Source of the DNA: Allomuricauda sp.
GTDB taxonomy: Bacteria > Bacteroidota > Bacteroidia > Flavobacteriales > Flavobacteriaceae
Direction of reading: 5' to 3'
Assembly: GCF_002699205.1 (NCBI RefSeq)
Contig: NZ_PABT01000014.1
Coordinates: 124,001-188,000 of the forward strand
Length of the DNA stretch: 64,000 nucleotides
Shown: piece by piece, positions 1-8,343 of the stretch
Layout of the letters: each line of letters starts with the position of its first letter
How positions within the stretch are numbered: the stretch's first letter is position 1
Program-made: the position numbers and the translations under genes
Notes under the pieces: generated by a model
Database searches by the model: none
Seen by the model: the letters and a program-made list of their open reading frames with translations, nothing else
What the model was told of the DNA's origin: nothing

Positions 1-1083
1 CAATTCATCCAAAATGGCATCGTTTTCAGCCAGTTTGTCTTTTAATCTTGCAATTTCGAGGTCCTTATCCGTGATGTTCAAGCTGTCTTGGGGCACATCT
101 TCATCGTTTGAGGCCAATTCCTCACCTTCTTTTTCCAACATTACCCGGTCTTCGGTAAGGTTTGGTGTAAATGAGTATGCCAATGAGATTTCGTGGGTTG
201 CCCCGAAGTTCTCAAAATCGTTGGTCAACCCTTTTTCTACTGTATAACCCAAGGATATGTTCTTGGTTAGGTTAAAACCAAGTCCGGCGGATGCACCGTA
301 AAAGTCATCATAGCCTGCTTGTATCCAACCTAGTTTTGGAAGGTCCAGAATCAAGTTTCCACCCAAAGTAATATTTTCTTCACCTACTTTTCGTACTCTG
401 GCCAAAGGCATCAAGCGAGCACTTTCCATTATTCCCGTTCCATTTTCAAACTGATGGGTATATTGTAGGTGTCCCGAATATGTTTTTTCGTTAAAATCGG
501 TAACGGATTCGCTGGTTTTCAGGTTGTAATCGAACAGGTTTTCTGCGAAACCACCAATATCAAACTTACCAATGGAAAAGTTGAATCCAGGTTGAAAGCT
601 TACCAAGGAACTGCTTTCCAAAGTATTTAAAAAGGGGTCTTCCTCAACGGAGTTTACCCTATCTTGATTAAAGGCACTTTGATAGTAGCTTACATTGGCA
701 CCAAAGGTGAATGTACTGTTTTGGCTCAGACGAACGCCATAAGCATAGTTGGCATGCAGACCAAAGTTATTGAAAAGCCCTTCCCGGTTGGTGAACAAAC
801 TGAGACCAACACCACTTCTGTCACTTACCCTACCACTATAACTCAAGAAGTAAACCTGGTTGTTATCATCAAAAGATACCGATTGGTTTCTATTAAATAG
901 GTTGATGTACGACTTGTCTTCCCTTACCGTTGAAAAAGTTGGGTTCAACAAGAACCTATTAAACTTTAAAAGGTTTTGGGATGGTACGTTATAGGGTACA
1001 TATGCTTCTTCTTCCTGTCCTCTCATTCCGGAGAAGGCAAGTAGCAAGATAGTAAGTAGAAGTAGAGGTTTTCTGGTTTGCAT
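1..1083 (-). CDS. PorP/SprF-family type IX secretion membrane protein (3' end outside window)
   Basis: This frame is open from an ATG at 1083 to the window edge, giving 361 residues without a stop, so the C-terminus is missing. A signal peptide (MQTRKPLLLLTILLLAFSG, residues 1-19, then RGQ) is followed by a PorP/SprF-like region. The SQNLLKFNRFLLNPTFS segment near residue 36 matches the N-terminal signature of the family, and alternating glycine/aromatic beta-strand segments suggest an outer-membrane barrel. After the barrel, from about residue 315, the chain turns acidic and coiled-coil-like (DKDLEIARLKDKLAEND), which is an extension beyond the usual family length. Members of this family partner with large T9SS-exported proteins, and the gene lies 6 bp downstream of such a protein, in one operon. 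Family assignment is by recognition; a role in attaching the neighbour is inferred. Confidence 0.82.
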   Translation of the reverse strand, partial: MQTRKPLLLLTILLLAFSGMRGQEEEAYVPYNVPSQNLLKFNRFLLNPTFSTVREDKSYINLFNRNQSVSFDDNNQVYFLSYSGRVSDRSGVGLSLFTNREGLFNNFGLHANYAYGVRLSQNSTFTFGANVSYYQSAFNQDRVNSVEEDPFLNTLESSSLVSFQPGFNFSIGKFDIGGFAENLFDYNLKTSESVTDFNEKTYSGHLQYTHQFENGTGIMESARLMPLARVRKVGEENITLGGNLILDLPKLGWIQAGYDDFYGASAGLGFNLTKNISLGYTVEKGLTNDFENFGATHEISLAYSFTPNLTEDRVMLEKEGEELASNDEDVPQDSLNITDKDLEIARLKDKLAENDAILDEL

Positions 1084-1089
1084 TGCTGC

Positions 1090-3354
1090 TTATTTAATAA
1101 CAGTGATGGTTCCTTGTTTCAGGCTTTTACCACCTTTTGTGATCTTGTAGTAGAAAATCATGCTTTGTCTACTGAAAGACGTGGTGGATTGAGGCCAGTT
1201 GTTTTCATAGCCAGATTGGCTGAATATTTGTTCTCCCCGTTCATTAAAAATGGTCACAAGAACATTGGGATCTCTAGAATACGTGTTTGGTAATACCCAT
1301 AGGTCGTTGATGCCATCGCCGTTGGCTGTGATGACATTGGGTATGGCAAACATATCCCTATAGGTTATGGTAATTACTTTGCTTACCGTGCAAGTGCCGA
1401 AGCTGGCGATCAAAAGGTACTCTCCTTCTTCGGTAAAGTCATAAGAACTGCTTGAAGAAATCAAGTTATTTCCTGAATCATACCACTCATAGGAATCGGC
1501 TCCGCTGGCAGTAAGTGTTTTTGTTTCTCCTTCAACAATGATGAGGTTCTGGGAATTGTCCAATACCAATAGCGATTCATCAAATTCAGTTATGGTAATT
1601 TCATTGGATATCAACGGACATTCATTGGTGTTGATTACCAGTTGGTATACGCCCGTTTCGCTCACGGTGAAACTTTCGGATGATGAGTCGACCACAGTCC
1701 CGTCTTTCTTCCATTCGAAGGATTCATCAGATAGATCGTATGTGGTACTTAGGACAATGGTTTCTCCTCCTTCACATAATACTGTTCCGTTAGCAGTTAT
1801 TGTCAATGTTTCGTTTGAAGCAAGTTTTACCTGTAAGCCATTGGAAGTTGCTTCAAATGTATCCACTGAACCATATAGGGTATAGTTTCCATTGCCCTCT
1901 TGGTTTGATATTGTGATTGTTTTTGAAGTTTCTCCTGGGATATCAGAACCATCCAGTTTCCATTGATAGCTGAACGACCCCTGTAAATCTGTGGTTACAT
2001 CCGTGGTCGTTCCATTTTCACTAATTGCGTTGATTGCTGTTAAGCTCAAGGTGGCGTCTGTACTTTCACATGAAGTATATGAGCTCACATAATCCACTAC
2101 AAACTCAAAGGAATCTGGAGAAACAACCGTTGTGGTTGTCGAGGCTATTGGAGCAGGGGTACAAGGCCCTCCGTTGTCGGTAACTTCGACATAGTATTCA
2201 CCGGTTTCAGTAATATCCAATGTGTTATTGGTTGCATCCGAGATAGCACTGCCGTCTTTATACCATTGGTATGTTGCATCGGATGCGGTAGTGCTGACGG
2301 ATAATGTCTTGGTCTGGGAAGGCAGCAATACAATACTTTCCGCATTGTTCAAAGTAATATCGAAAGAGCCTGAACTTGAAACGATTACCGGGTCTGACAG
2401 TTCTGTACAAATGCCCGATCCAGAAATCTCGACTTCATAAGACCCTTCGAAGCCTGAAACTCCGGCATCTACGGTCAATGTGCTGCCATCGACGGTCGGT
2501 CCGCTGACAATTGCCCCGTCTTTGTACCAAGTATAGGTTAAACCTAGGCCGGTGATGCTGGCTTCCAATAGATGAGTTTCTCCTGGGCAAATCTCAATAT
2601 TTCCTGGGCCATTGATCGCTAATCCGGAACTTGTTCCAGTGGTCACTTCAATGGTATTTGAAAGGGTATTTGCCGAACCGGAACAATCTCCATAATCCAA
2701 TTCTACATAGTACATCCCAGGATCGGAAACAGTGATGGTCTCTGATTTTTCTGAGAGCAATGTTCCACTGCGATACCAATTATATATATAGGTGTCAGCA
2801 TTTGGAATGTTGTGTGGTTTTAGTGTTACTGAACCTCCATCGCATATTTGGATCTGCCCACCCGCAGGGATGGTTCCACTTCCGTTTTCACTGATCAACA
2901 AAGGAGAGTTATAATCGATATAGTACATTGAAAAAGCATCCGAAGTTGGGCTTGTTTTAGCCGGATTGGTGCTTCTCACCCTCATTTTAAAATTGTCCCC
3001 CCTCATATCCGATGGAAGCGCAAACTGAAAATCGAAATCGAAAGTCGTATTCTTGTCACTAACCCGAGCAAGTTCGGTAGGGTCTGAAAAATATCCATCA
3101 CCGTCGGATAGCTCTAGGATAAACTCGTTATCACTTTCCACCATTGGGGGTGCCCAGGTAAAGTTCACGAAATATTCGTTAAAGCCTCCAGAGGCACAGA
3201 CGGCGGTCCATGCTGAGTTTCCAGACAAGTTTGGATTGTCGGCAGGTACAGGTTGGTTCAGTACTTGTGCTTGTAGACCAATGGTGCCAAACAGCACAAA
3301 AGCCAAGACCAAAACTGGAATGCTATAGGTTGTTGAATTACTTTTTTTCATCAC
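1090..3354 (-). CDS. Multi-Ig-like surface protein with gliding-motility-type (CHU_C, T9SS type B) C-terminal domain
   Basis: A 754-residue exported protein. It has a signal peptide (residues 1-30, ending LQAQ) and a first domain of about 130 residues. At least five repeated Ig/PKD-like modules follow, each with a YxWYKDG or YQWK core and an ETGxYYVEV-type strand, spanning about 150-650. The C-terminal 85 residues (IPNVITANGDGINDLW, then VTIFNERGEQIFSQ and a TGTITVIK-like end) match the gliding motility-associated C-terminal domain that directs type IX secretion of type B substrates. The product is therefore likely a cell-surface adhesin or structural fibre. It is the upstream gene of a two-gene operon with the PorP/SprF-like gene 6 bp downstream, an arrangement common for type B substrates. 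Ligand and exact role cannot be read from the sequence. Confidence 0.85.
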   Translation of the reverse strand: MMKKSNSTTYSIPVLVLAFVLFGTIGLQAQVLNQPVPADNPNLSGNSAWTAVCASGGFNEYFVNFTWAPPMVESDNEFILELSDGDGYFSDPTELARVSDKNTTFDFDFQFALPSDMRGDNFKMRVRSTNPAKTSPTSDAFSMYYIDYNSPLLISENGSGTIPAGGQIQICDGGSVTLKPHNIPNADTYIYNWYRSGTLLSEKSETITVSDPGMYYVELDYGDCSGSANTLSNTIEVTTGTSSGLAINGPGNIEICPGETHLLEASITGLGLTYTWYKDGAIVSGPTVDGSTLTVDAGVSGFEGSYEVEISGSGICTELSDPVIVSSSGSFDITLNNAESIVLLPSQTKTLSVSTTASDATYQWYKDGSAISDATNNTLDITETGEYYVEVTDNGGPCTPAPIASTTTTVVSPDSFEFVVDYVSSYTSCESTDATLSLTAINAISENGTTTDVTTDLQGSFSYQWKLDGSDIPGETSKTITISNQEGNGNYTLYGSVDTFEATSNGLQVKLASNETLTITANGTVLCEGGETIVLSTTYDLSDESFEWKKDGTVVDSSSESFTVSETGVYQLVINTNECPLISNEITITEFDESLLVLDNSQNLIIVEGETKTLTASGADSYEWYDSGNNLISSSSSYDFTEEGEYLLIASFGTCTVSKVITITYRDMFAIPNVITANGDGINDLWVLPNTYSRDPNVLVTIFNERGEQIFSQSGYENNWPQSTTSFSRQSMIFYYKITKGGKSLKQGTITVIK

Positions 3355-3590
3355 CGTTAGTTTTTAAGAGGTTATGGGCTTAATTGCCCTGTTAGTTTGT
3401 GCCCCTTAATTGTAATTCGTTCAAAAAGACGTTGTTCAAGCGTCTCTTTCATATAGTATTCCAATAACAAATATGTTGTTAATTTCGATGAAAGGAAAGA
3501 TATTGTTGTGGGCAATAGGAAAAGTGTTGTGAAATTGCCTACTTTGTATACACAGAAGCTTGAAAAATAGCTATCAATGGGGGATTTTAC

Positions 3591-3598
3591 TACATTTG
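3591..3598 (+). promoter_or_regulatory. TAnnTTTG -7 box of glnS
   Basis: TACATTTG matches the Bacteroidota -7 consensus TAnnTTTG exactly. It lies 17 nt before the ATG at 3616 and downstream of the in-frame ATG at 3577, so it argues for the 3616 start. No TTG -33 element with a 17-23 bp spacer is visible. Confidence 0.6.
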
Positions 3599-3615
3599 CC
3601 CATCAAATTATTGGT

Positions 3616-5301
3616 ATGTCAGAAGAAGCTAGATCGCTTAATTTTATTGAACACATTATTGAGGAAGACCTTAAAAATGGGTATTCACAAAAGGACCTAA
3701 GGTTTCGTTTTCCCCCGGAGCCCAATGGTTATTTGCATATAGGACACGCAAGTTCAATTTGTCTCAATTTTGGTTTGGGCCTACGGTACAATGCCCCTGT
3801 AAACTTACGTTTTGACGATACCAATCCTGCCAAGGAGGAGAATGAATATGTTGAGGCTATAAAGGAGGATGTCAGTTGGCTTGGTTTTAAATGGGATACC
3901 GAATGCTACGCGTCTGATTATTTTCAGCAGTTGTATGACTGGGCGGTTATGTTGATCAAAGAGGGAAAAGCTTATGTTGATAGTCAATCCTCTGAGGAAA
4001 TCGCCAGCCAAAAAGGAACGCCAACAGAACCCGGAAAGGATAGCCCGTACCGAAATCGCTCCGTTGAAGAGAATTTGAGGCTTTTTAAGGGGATGAAAGA
4101 TGGTGAGTTTAAGGATGGTGAGCATGTTTTACGGGCTAAAATTGATATGGCTTCCTCTAATATGTTGATGAGGGACCCTGTGATGTACCGGATCTTACAC
4201 AAAGCGCACCATCGCACAAATACCGATTGGTGTATTTATCCGATGTACGATTGGACCCATGGAGAGAGCGATTATATCGAACAAGTTTCACACTCTTTGT
4301 GTACCTTGGAATTTTTGCCCCATCGAGAGTTGTATGATTGGTTTTTGGACCAAGTGGTATCATCTGATAAATTACGCCCTAAACAAAGAGAATTTGCGAG
4401 AAGAAACTTGAGCCATACGGTTGTCAGCAAAAGAAAATTGCTTCAGCTTGTTGAAAGTGGTGTTGTTGAAAGTTGGGACGATCCAAGGATGCCCACCATT
4501 TCTGGATTACGACGTAGGGGATTTACCCCGGAGTCAATCAGGAATTTTGCGGACACCATCGGTATAGCAAAAAGAGAGAATGTTGTTGATGTATCCTTGC
4601 TCGATTTTCATGTTAGGGAACATCTCAACAAAATTGCCCCCCGGGTAATGGCGGTACTCAACCCATTAAAAGTTGTCCTTACCAATTATGAGGAAGGAAA
4701 GGAAGAATGGCTTGATGCTGAGAATAACCCGGAAGATCCATCCGCTGGAAGTAGGAAGGTTCCATTTTCCAGGGAACTTTATATTGAACAAGAGGATTTT
4801 AGGGAAGAGGCCAACAGAAAGTTCTTTAGGTTAAAACTTGGTGGAGAGGTGCGTTTGAAGAATGGGTATATTATTAAAGCTGAAAGCTGTACCAAGGATG
4901 ATGAAGGAAATATTATTGAGGTGCAATGTACCTATGACCCAAAAAGTAAAAGTGGGTCTGGAACCGAAGAGAGTTTAAGAAAGGTAAAAGGTACGTTACA
5001 TTGGGTTTCTATACCACACGCCATTACAGCGGAGGTTAGGTTGTATGATCGATTATTTACCGACCCAACACCTGATGGGCACAAGGACAAGGATTTTATG
5101 GATTTTGTTAATCCAAATTCACTTCAAAAAGTAACTGGATATTTGGAGCCCAGTTTGAAGGATGCACAAATAGGTGATCAAGTACAATTTCAACGATTGG
5201 GGTATTTTAATGTGGACAAGGATTCTACACCTGAAAATTTAGTGTTTAATCGAACAGTTACATTAAGGGACACTTGGGCCAAATTGGAGCAAAAAAGCTA
5301 G
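3616..5301 (+). CDS. glnS: Glutaminyl-tRNA synthetase
   Basis: Class I aminoacyl-tRNA synthetase that charges tRNA-Gln with glutamine in the cytoplasm. The chosen ATG gives 561 residues, close to the roughly 555 of the E. coli enzyme. An upstream in-frame ATG at 3577 would precede the likely promoter box and is rejected. The HIGH motif is in PEPNGYLHIGHASS (HIGH at about 41-44) and the KMSKS-equivalent is VVSKRKL near 270. FDDTNP and YDWTHGESDYIE are typical of the GlnRS/GluRS family, and the GlnRS-type C-terminal anticodon-binding beta-barrels are present. A discriminating gltX lies nearby on the other strand, so this organism carries both enzymes and probably does not depend on the amidotransferase route for Gln-tRNA. 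The gene is monocistronic here. Confidence 0.95.
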   Translation: MSEEARSLNFIEHIIEEDLKNGYSQKDLRFRFPPEPNGYLHIGHASSICLNFGLGLRYNAPVNLRFDDTNPAKEENEYVEAIKEDVSWLGFKWDTECYASDYFQQLYDWAVMLIKEGKAYVDSQSSEEIASQKGTPTEPGKDSPYRNRSVEENLRLFKGMKDGEFKDGEHVLRAKIDMASSNMLMRDPVMYRILHKAHHRTNTDWCIYPMYDWTHGESDYIEQVSHSLCTLEFLPHRELYDWFLDQVVSSDKLRPKQREFARRNLSHTVVSKRKLLQLVESGVVESWDDPRMPTISGLRRRGFTPESIRNFADTIGIAKRENVVDVSLLDFHVREHLNKIAPRVMAVLNPLKVVLTNYEEGKEEWLDAENNPEDPSAGSRKVPFSRELYIEQEDFREEANRKFFRLKLGGEVRLKNGYIIKAESCTKDDEGNIIEVQCTYDPKSKSGSGTEESLRKVKGTLHWVSIPHAITAEVRLYDRLFTDPTPDGHKDKDFMDFVNPNSLQKVTGYLEPSLKDAQIGDQVQFQRLGYFNVDKDSTPENLVFNRTVTLRDTWAKLEQKS

Positions 5302-5507
5302 AATAACTTTTATTTATTTTGGTTTAATTTTTTATTGATGAACCTTATTATAAATGGGTTTAAAAGAAGAGATTAGCCGATGTTTTTTCTTTTTCAAAAC
5401 AGATAAGAAGGTACGTGTTTTAAAATCTTCAGAAATCGGCTTATTTTGAATAATTGATTAAAATTCGGTTTATAGCTTGTTGTTTTTGTACTAAACGGTA
5501 TAAAACA

Positions 5508-5632
5508 GACTGTCTTAAATTAGGTTTTCGTGAAACTAAACTTGTTTCAGGTTCTCATAATGGTTTGTTTACCTGTATGGTGGGATTTTGAAACAAATTC
5601 ATAATGACGTATTTCAATATTTTAAGACAGCC
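5508..5632. repeat. 125-bp element with terminal inverted repeats (MITE-like or IS remnant)
   Basis: The 356-bp gap between glnS and the SPFH gene (5302-5657) has no convincing gene. Inside it, GACTGTCTTAAA at 5508-5519 is matched in inverted orientation by TTTAAGACAGCC at 5621-5632 (11 of 12 positions). A second inverted pair, TTGTTTCA at 5542-5549 and TGAAACAA at 5589-5596, is nested inside. G(A/G)CTGTCTTAAA resembles the terminal repeats of some insertion sequences of the IS1182/IS4 type. A non-autonomous miniature element or deletion remnant is therefore plausible. No clear target duplication is visible at the edges, and a structured 3' UTR is the alternative. Confidence 0.45.
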
Positions 5633-5657
5633 TTTTTAATTTTGATCAAATTTTAAT

Positions 5658-6590
5658 TTACGCTTCAGAGTCTAGTTCATCTTTTTTTCGCTTCATTGCC
5701 TCGCCAATTTGGTTACTTGCAGTGAATGAGGCTACCATGTTGTTGAGCATGTCACTACCAGCTTGTGGGGAATTGGGCAAAAGTATTAAGTTGGTATTGG
5801 TTTCTTCACCAATTGATTGTAACGTGTCATAGTGCTGGGTTACCACAATAAGGGCGGAAGCTTCTTGAGAGTTGATACCTACTTTGTTGAGTACTTCCAC
5901 TGATTCTTCCAGACCTCGCGCAATTTCCCTTCGTTGATCTGCGATACCCTGTCCTTGTAATCTTTTGCTTTCTGCCTCGGCCTTTGCTTTTTCCACAATA
6001 AGGATGCGTTGTGCATCACCTTCAAACTGGGCAGCAATTTTTTCTCGTTCGGAAGCATTGATTCGGTTCATTGCCTCTTTTACCTGGGCATCTGGATCTA
6101 TATCGGTAACCAATGTTTTTATGATGTCAAAACCATAATCCAGCATGGCATCTTGTAATTCGGCTTTTACAGCGATTGCTATGTCATCTTTTTTGACAAA
6201 AACATCATCGAGTTTCATTTTTGGAACCTCTGCCCTTACCACATCAAACACATAGGAAGTGATCTGGTCATGGGGATATTCCAGTTTATAAAAAGCTTCA
6301 TAAACTTTTTCGCGAATAACGACATATTGTACGGATACTTTCAACTTGACAAATACATCGTCCAAGGTTTTTGTTTCGACAATTACATCCAGCTGTTGAA
6401 TTTTTAAGCTTAAACGACCAGCAATTCGATCAATTACGGGAATTTTCATTTGGAGGCCGGAATTTCTGATGCTGTGAAAGCGACCAAAACGTTCCACAGC
6501 AACTGCTGTTTGCTGTTTTACGATAAAGAAGGCCTTGAAGAAAATAATCAAGCCTATAAATGCAATGAATATTAAAAGATAGTTGCCCAT
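5658..6590 (-). CDS. SPFH/Band 7 membrane protein (stomatin/paraslipin type)
   Basis: A 310-residue protein with one N-terminal membrane helix (about residues 3-24) followed by an SPFH domain beginning with VKQQTAVAVERFGRFHSI. The segment RNSGLQMKIPVIDRIAGRLSLK and the conserved PDAQVKEAMNRINASER continue the domain. A charged alpha-helical region (AEAESKRLQGQGIADQR) and a hydrophobic/acidic tail complete it. The order matches the slipin/QmcA-type branch of the family, whose members oligomerise in the membrane and organise microdomains or regulate membrane proteases. No NfeD partner gene is adjacent. The gene ends 92 bp before the gltX stop on the same strand. Confidence 0.85.
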   Translation of the reverse strand: MGNYLLIFIAFIGLIIFFKAFFIVKQQTAVAVERFGRFHSIRNSGLQMKIPVIDRIAGRLSLKIQQLDVIVETKTLDDVFVKLKVSVQYVVIREKVYEAFYKLEYPHDQITSYVFDVVRAEVPKMKLDDVFVKKDDIAIAVKAELQDAMLDYGFDIIKTLVTDIDPDAQVKEAMNRINASEREKIAAQFEGDAQRILIVEKAKAEAESKRLQGQGIADQRREIARGLEESVEVLNKVGINSQEASALIVVTQHYDTLQSIGEETNTNLILLPNSPQAGSDMLNNMVASFTASNQIGEAMKRKKDELDSEA

Positions 6591-6682
6591 AGTGTTTAGA
6601 TTTTATGTTAGAAATGAAAATTACGAAACTTGACCATAGTATTGGTAGTCATTCGTCAATTAATGTTACACTTCTATCAATT

Positions 6683-8179
6683 CTATAACTGGGCAATAGC
6701 GGTGTTAATTCGTGATATCGTTTCCTTTTTACCAATGAGTTCCATAATATCGAATAAATGTGGCCCTTTCATATCACCCACGATGACCAAACGTAACGGA
6801 GGCATTACTTTTCCGAAGGAAAGTTCCTGTTCCGATATCCATCCCTTCACCTTTTCTTCTATTATGGAGGATTCAAAAGAATCAATAGTATCCAATAGGG
6901 AAGCAACTTTTGACATGATTTCAGGCGTCTCTTCTTTCCATTGTTTTTTAACGGCCTTTTCATTGTAAGAGGACGGGGCCTCAAAGAAATAGCTCCCTAA
7001 ATCCCAAAAGTCTTTTGCAAAGATTGCGCGATCTTTTATCAAAGAAACCACATGGGTTACATATTCTTTTGTTGCAGTTATGTTTCTATTTTTTAGGTCC
7101 GTATCGAATAAAGTAGCCAATTCAGCATTGGATTTTTTTTGTAGCCATTGCTGATTATACCAATTGTTCTTTTCTGGGTCAAAGCGCGCACCGGACTTGT
7201 TTACCCTTTCTAACGTAAAACTTGACACCAATTCTTCTAGACTAAATATTTCTTGCTCTGTACCTGGGTTCCATCCCAATAGTGCGAGAAAATTAATTAC
7301 TGCTTCTGGAAAAAACCCTGCCTCTCGATAGCCTTCAGATTCGTTCCACGTGAGCGGAAAAACTGGAAACCCTCCTTTTTCACCATCTCGCTTGCTTAGT
7401 TTTCCTTTTCCAACGGGCTTCATGATCAATGGTAAATGTGCAAATTCCGGACTTTGCCAACCAAAGGCATCGTACAGTTGTGCATGAAGGGCCAAGGAAG
7501 GCAACCATTCTTCACCTCGGATAACATGAGTGATTTTCATCAAATGGTCGTCGACGATGTTTGCCAAATGATAAGTTGGCATACCATCACTTTTAAAGAG
7601 AACCTTATCATCCAAAGTGCTGCTGTCAATTTTTATTGGTCCTCGGATGATATCGTTTAAATGGATTTCTTCATTTTCTGGAGATTTAAACCTGATTACA
7701 TAATCTTCACCGGCATCCAATTTGGCCTTTACCTCCTCTTCTGAAAGAGATAAGGAATTGGTCAGTTTTAGACGGTTATGCCAATTATATATAAATGTTT
7801 TTCCTTTTGCTTCGTGATCTTTTCTATGATGATTTAATGTTTCTGCTGAATCAAAAGCATAATAGGCTTTACCTTTTTCGATAAGTTCCAACGCGTAGCT
7901 TTTGTAGAGATCTTTGCGTTCACTTTGTCGGTAGGGACCATATGCACCTTCTTTGCCCGGACCTTCATCAAAAGGAATTCCACACCAGTTCAATGCCTCA
8001 ATAATGTATTCTTCTGCCCCCTCTACAAAACGGTTTTGATCGGTATCTTCAATACGAAGTATAAAATCACCACCATTTTTCTTGGCATATAGGTAATTGA
8101 AAAGGGCGGTGCGTAGCCCTCCAATATGTAATGGACCTGTTGGGCTTGGTGCAAATCGAACACGTACTTTTTGGCTCAT
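6683..8179 (-). CDS. gltX: Glutamyl-tRNA synthetase
   Basis: A 498-residue class I synthetase that forms Glu-tRNA(Glu) in the cytoplasm, of normal family length. It starts VRVRFAPSPTGPLHIGGLRT, carrying the HIGH-equivalent HIGG at about 18-21. It has FILRIEDTDQNR near 40, the KMSKS-equivalent KLSKRDGEKG near 260, and a helical anticodon-binding C-terminus. An exact TAnnTTTG box lies 20 nt upstream of the ATG on the minus strand. It is transcribed divergently from the DUF4175 gene. Confidence 0.96.
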   Translation of the reverse strand: MSQKVRVRFAPSPTGPLHIGGLRTALFNYLYAKKNGGDFILRIEDTDQNRFVEGAEEYIIEALNWCGIPFDEGPGKEGAYGPYRQSERKDLYKSYALELIEKGKAYYAFDSAETLNHHRKDHEAKGKTFIYNWHNRLKLTNSLSLSEEEVKAKLDAGEDYVIRFKSPENEEIHLNDIIRGPIKIDSSTLDDKVLFKSDGMPTYHLANIVDDHLMKITHVIRGEEWLPSLALHAQLYDAFGWQSPEFAHLPLIMKPVGKGKLSKRDGEKGGFPVFPLTWNESEGYREAGFFPEAVINFLALLGWNPGTEQEIFSLEELVSSFTLERVNKSGARFDPEKNNWYNQQWLQKKSNAELATLFDTDLKNRNITATKEYVTHVVSLIKDRAIFAKDFWDLGSYFFEAPSSYNEKAVKKQWKEETPEIMSKVASLLDTIDSFESSIIEEKVKGWISEQELSFGKVMPPLRLVIVGDMKGPHLFDIMELIGKKETISRINTAIAQL

Positions 8180-8199
8180 AATAGAGTTTGATTAAGGAA

Positions 8200-8207
8200 C
8201 AAAGATA
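8200..8207 (-). promoter_or_regulatory. TAnnTTTG -7 box of gltX
   Basis: On the minus strand the sequence reads TATCTTTG, an exact match to the Bacteroidota -7 consensus, 20 nt upstream of the gltX ATG at 8179. No well-spaced TTG -33 element was found. Confidence 0.55.
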
Positions 8208-8343
8208 CGCTGATGCCAAGGAACTGAAAAACCTTTCAACACCGTCTTTTATCTACTTCTTGAGGTGATAACATAAAGGTTTAACAAAATTTTTCTTTTG
8301 ATTTCCTAAGGATCAGGTAATTTGGTGTTAATTATACCCTATT

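Noticed and set aside
3376..3389. GGGC/GCCC hairpin upstream of the Ig-like surface-protein gene
   Set aside because: Four-base stem only; not different from chance.
7342..7357. CGTTCCACGTGAGCGG inside gltX as a parS-like site
   Set aside because: Only the left half matches; the right half has lost most of the palindrome. Coding constraint explains it.
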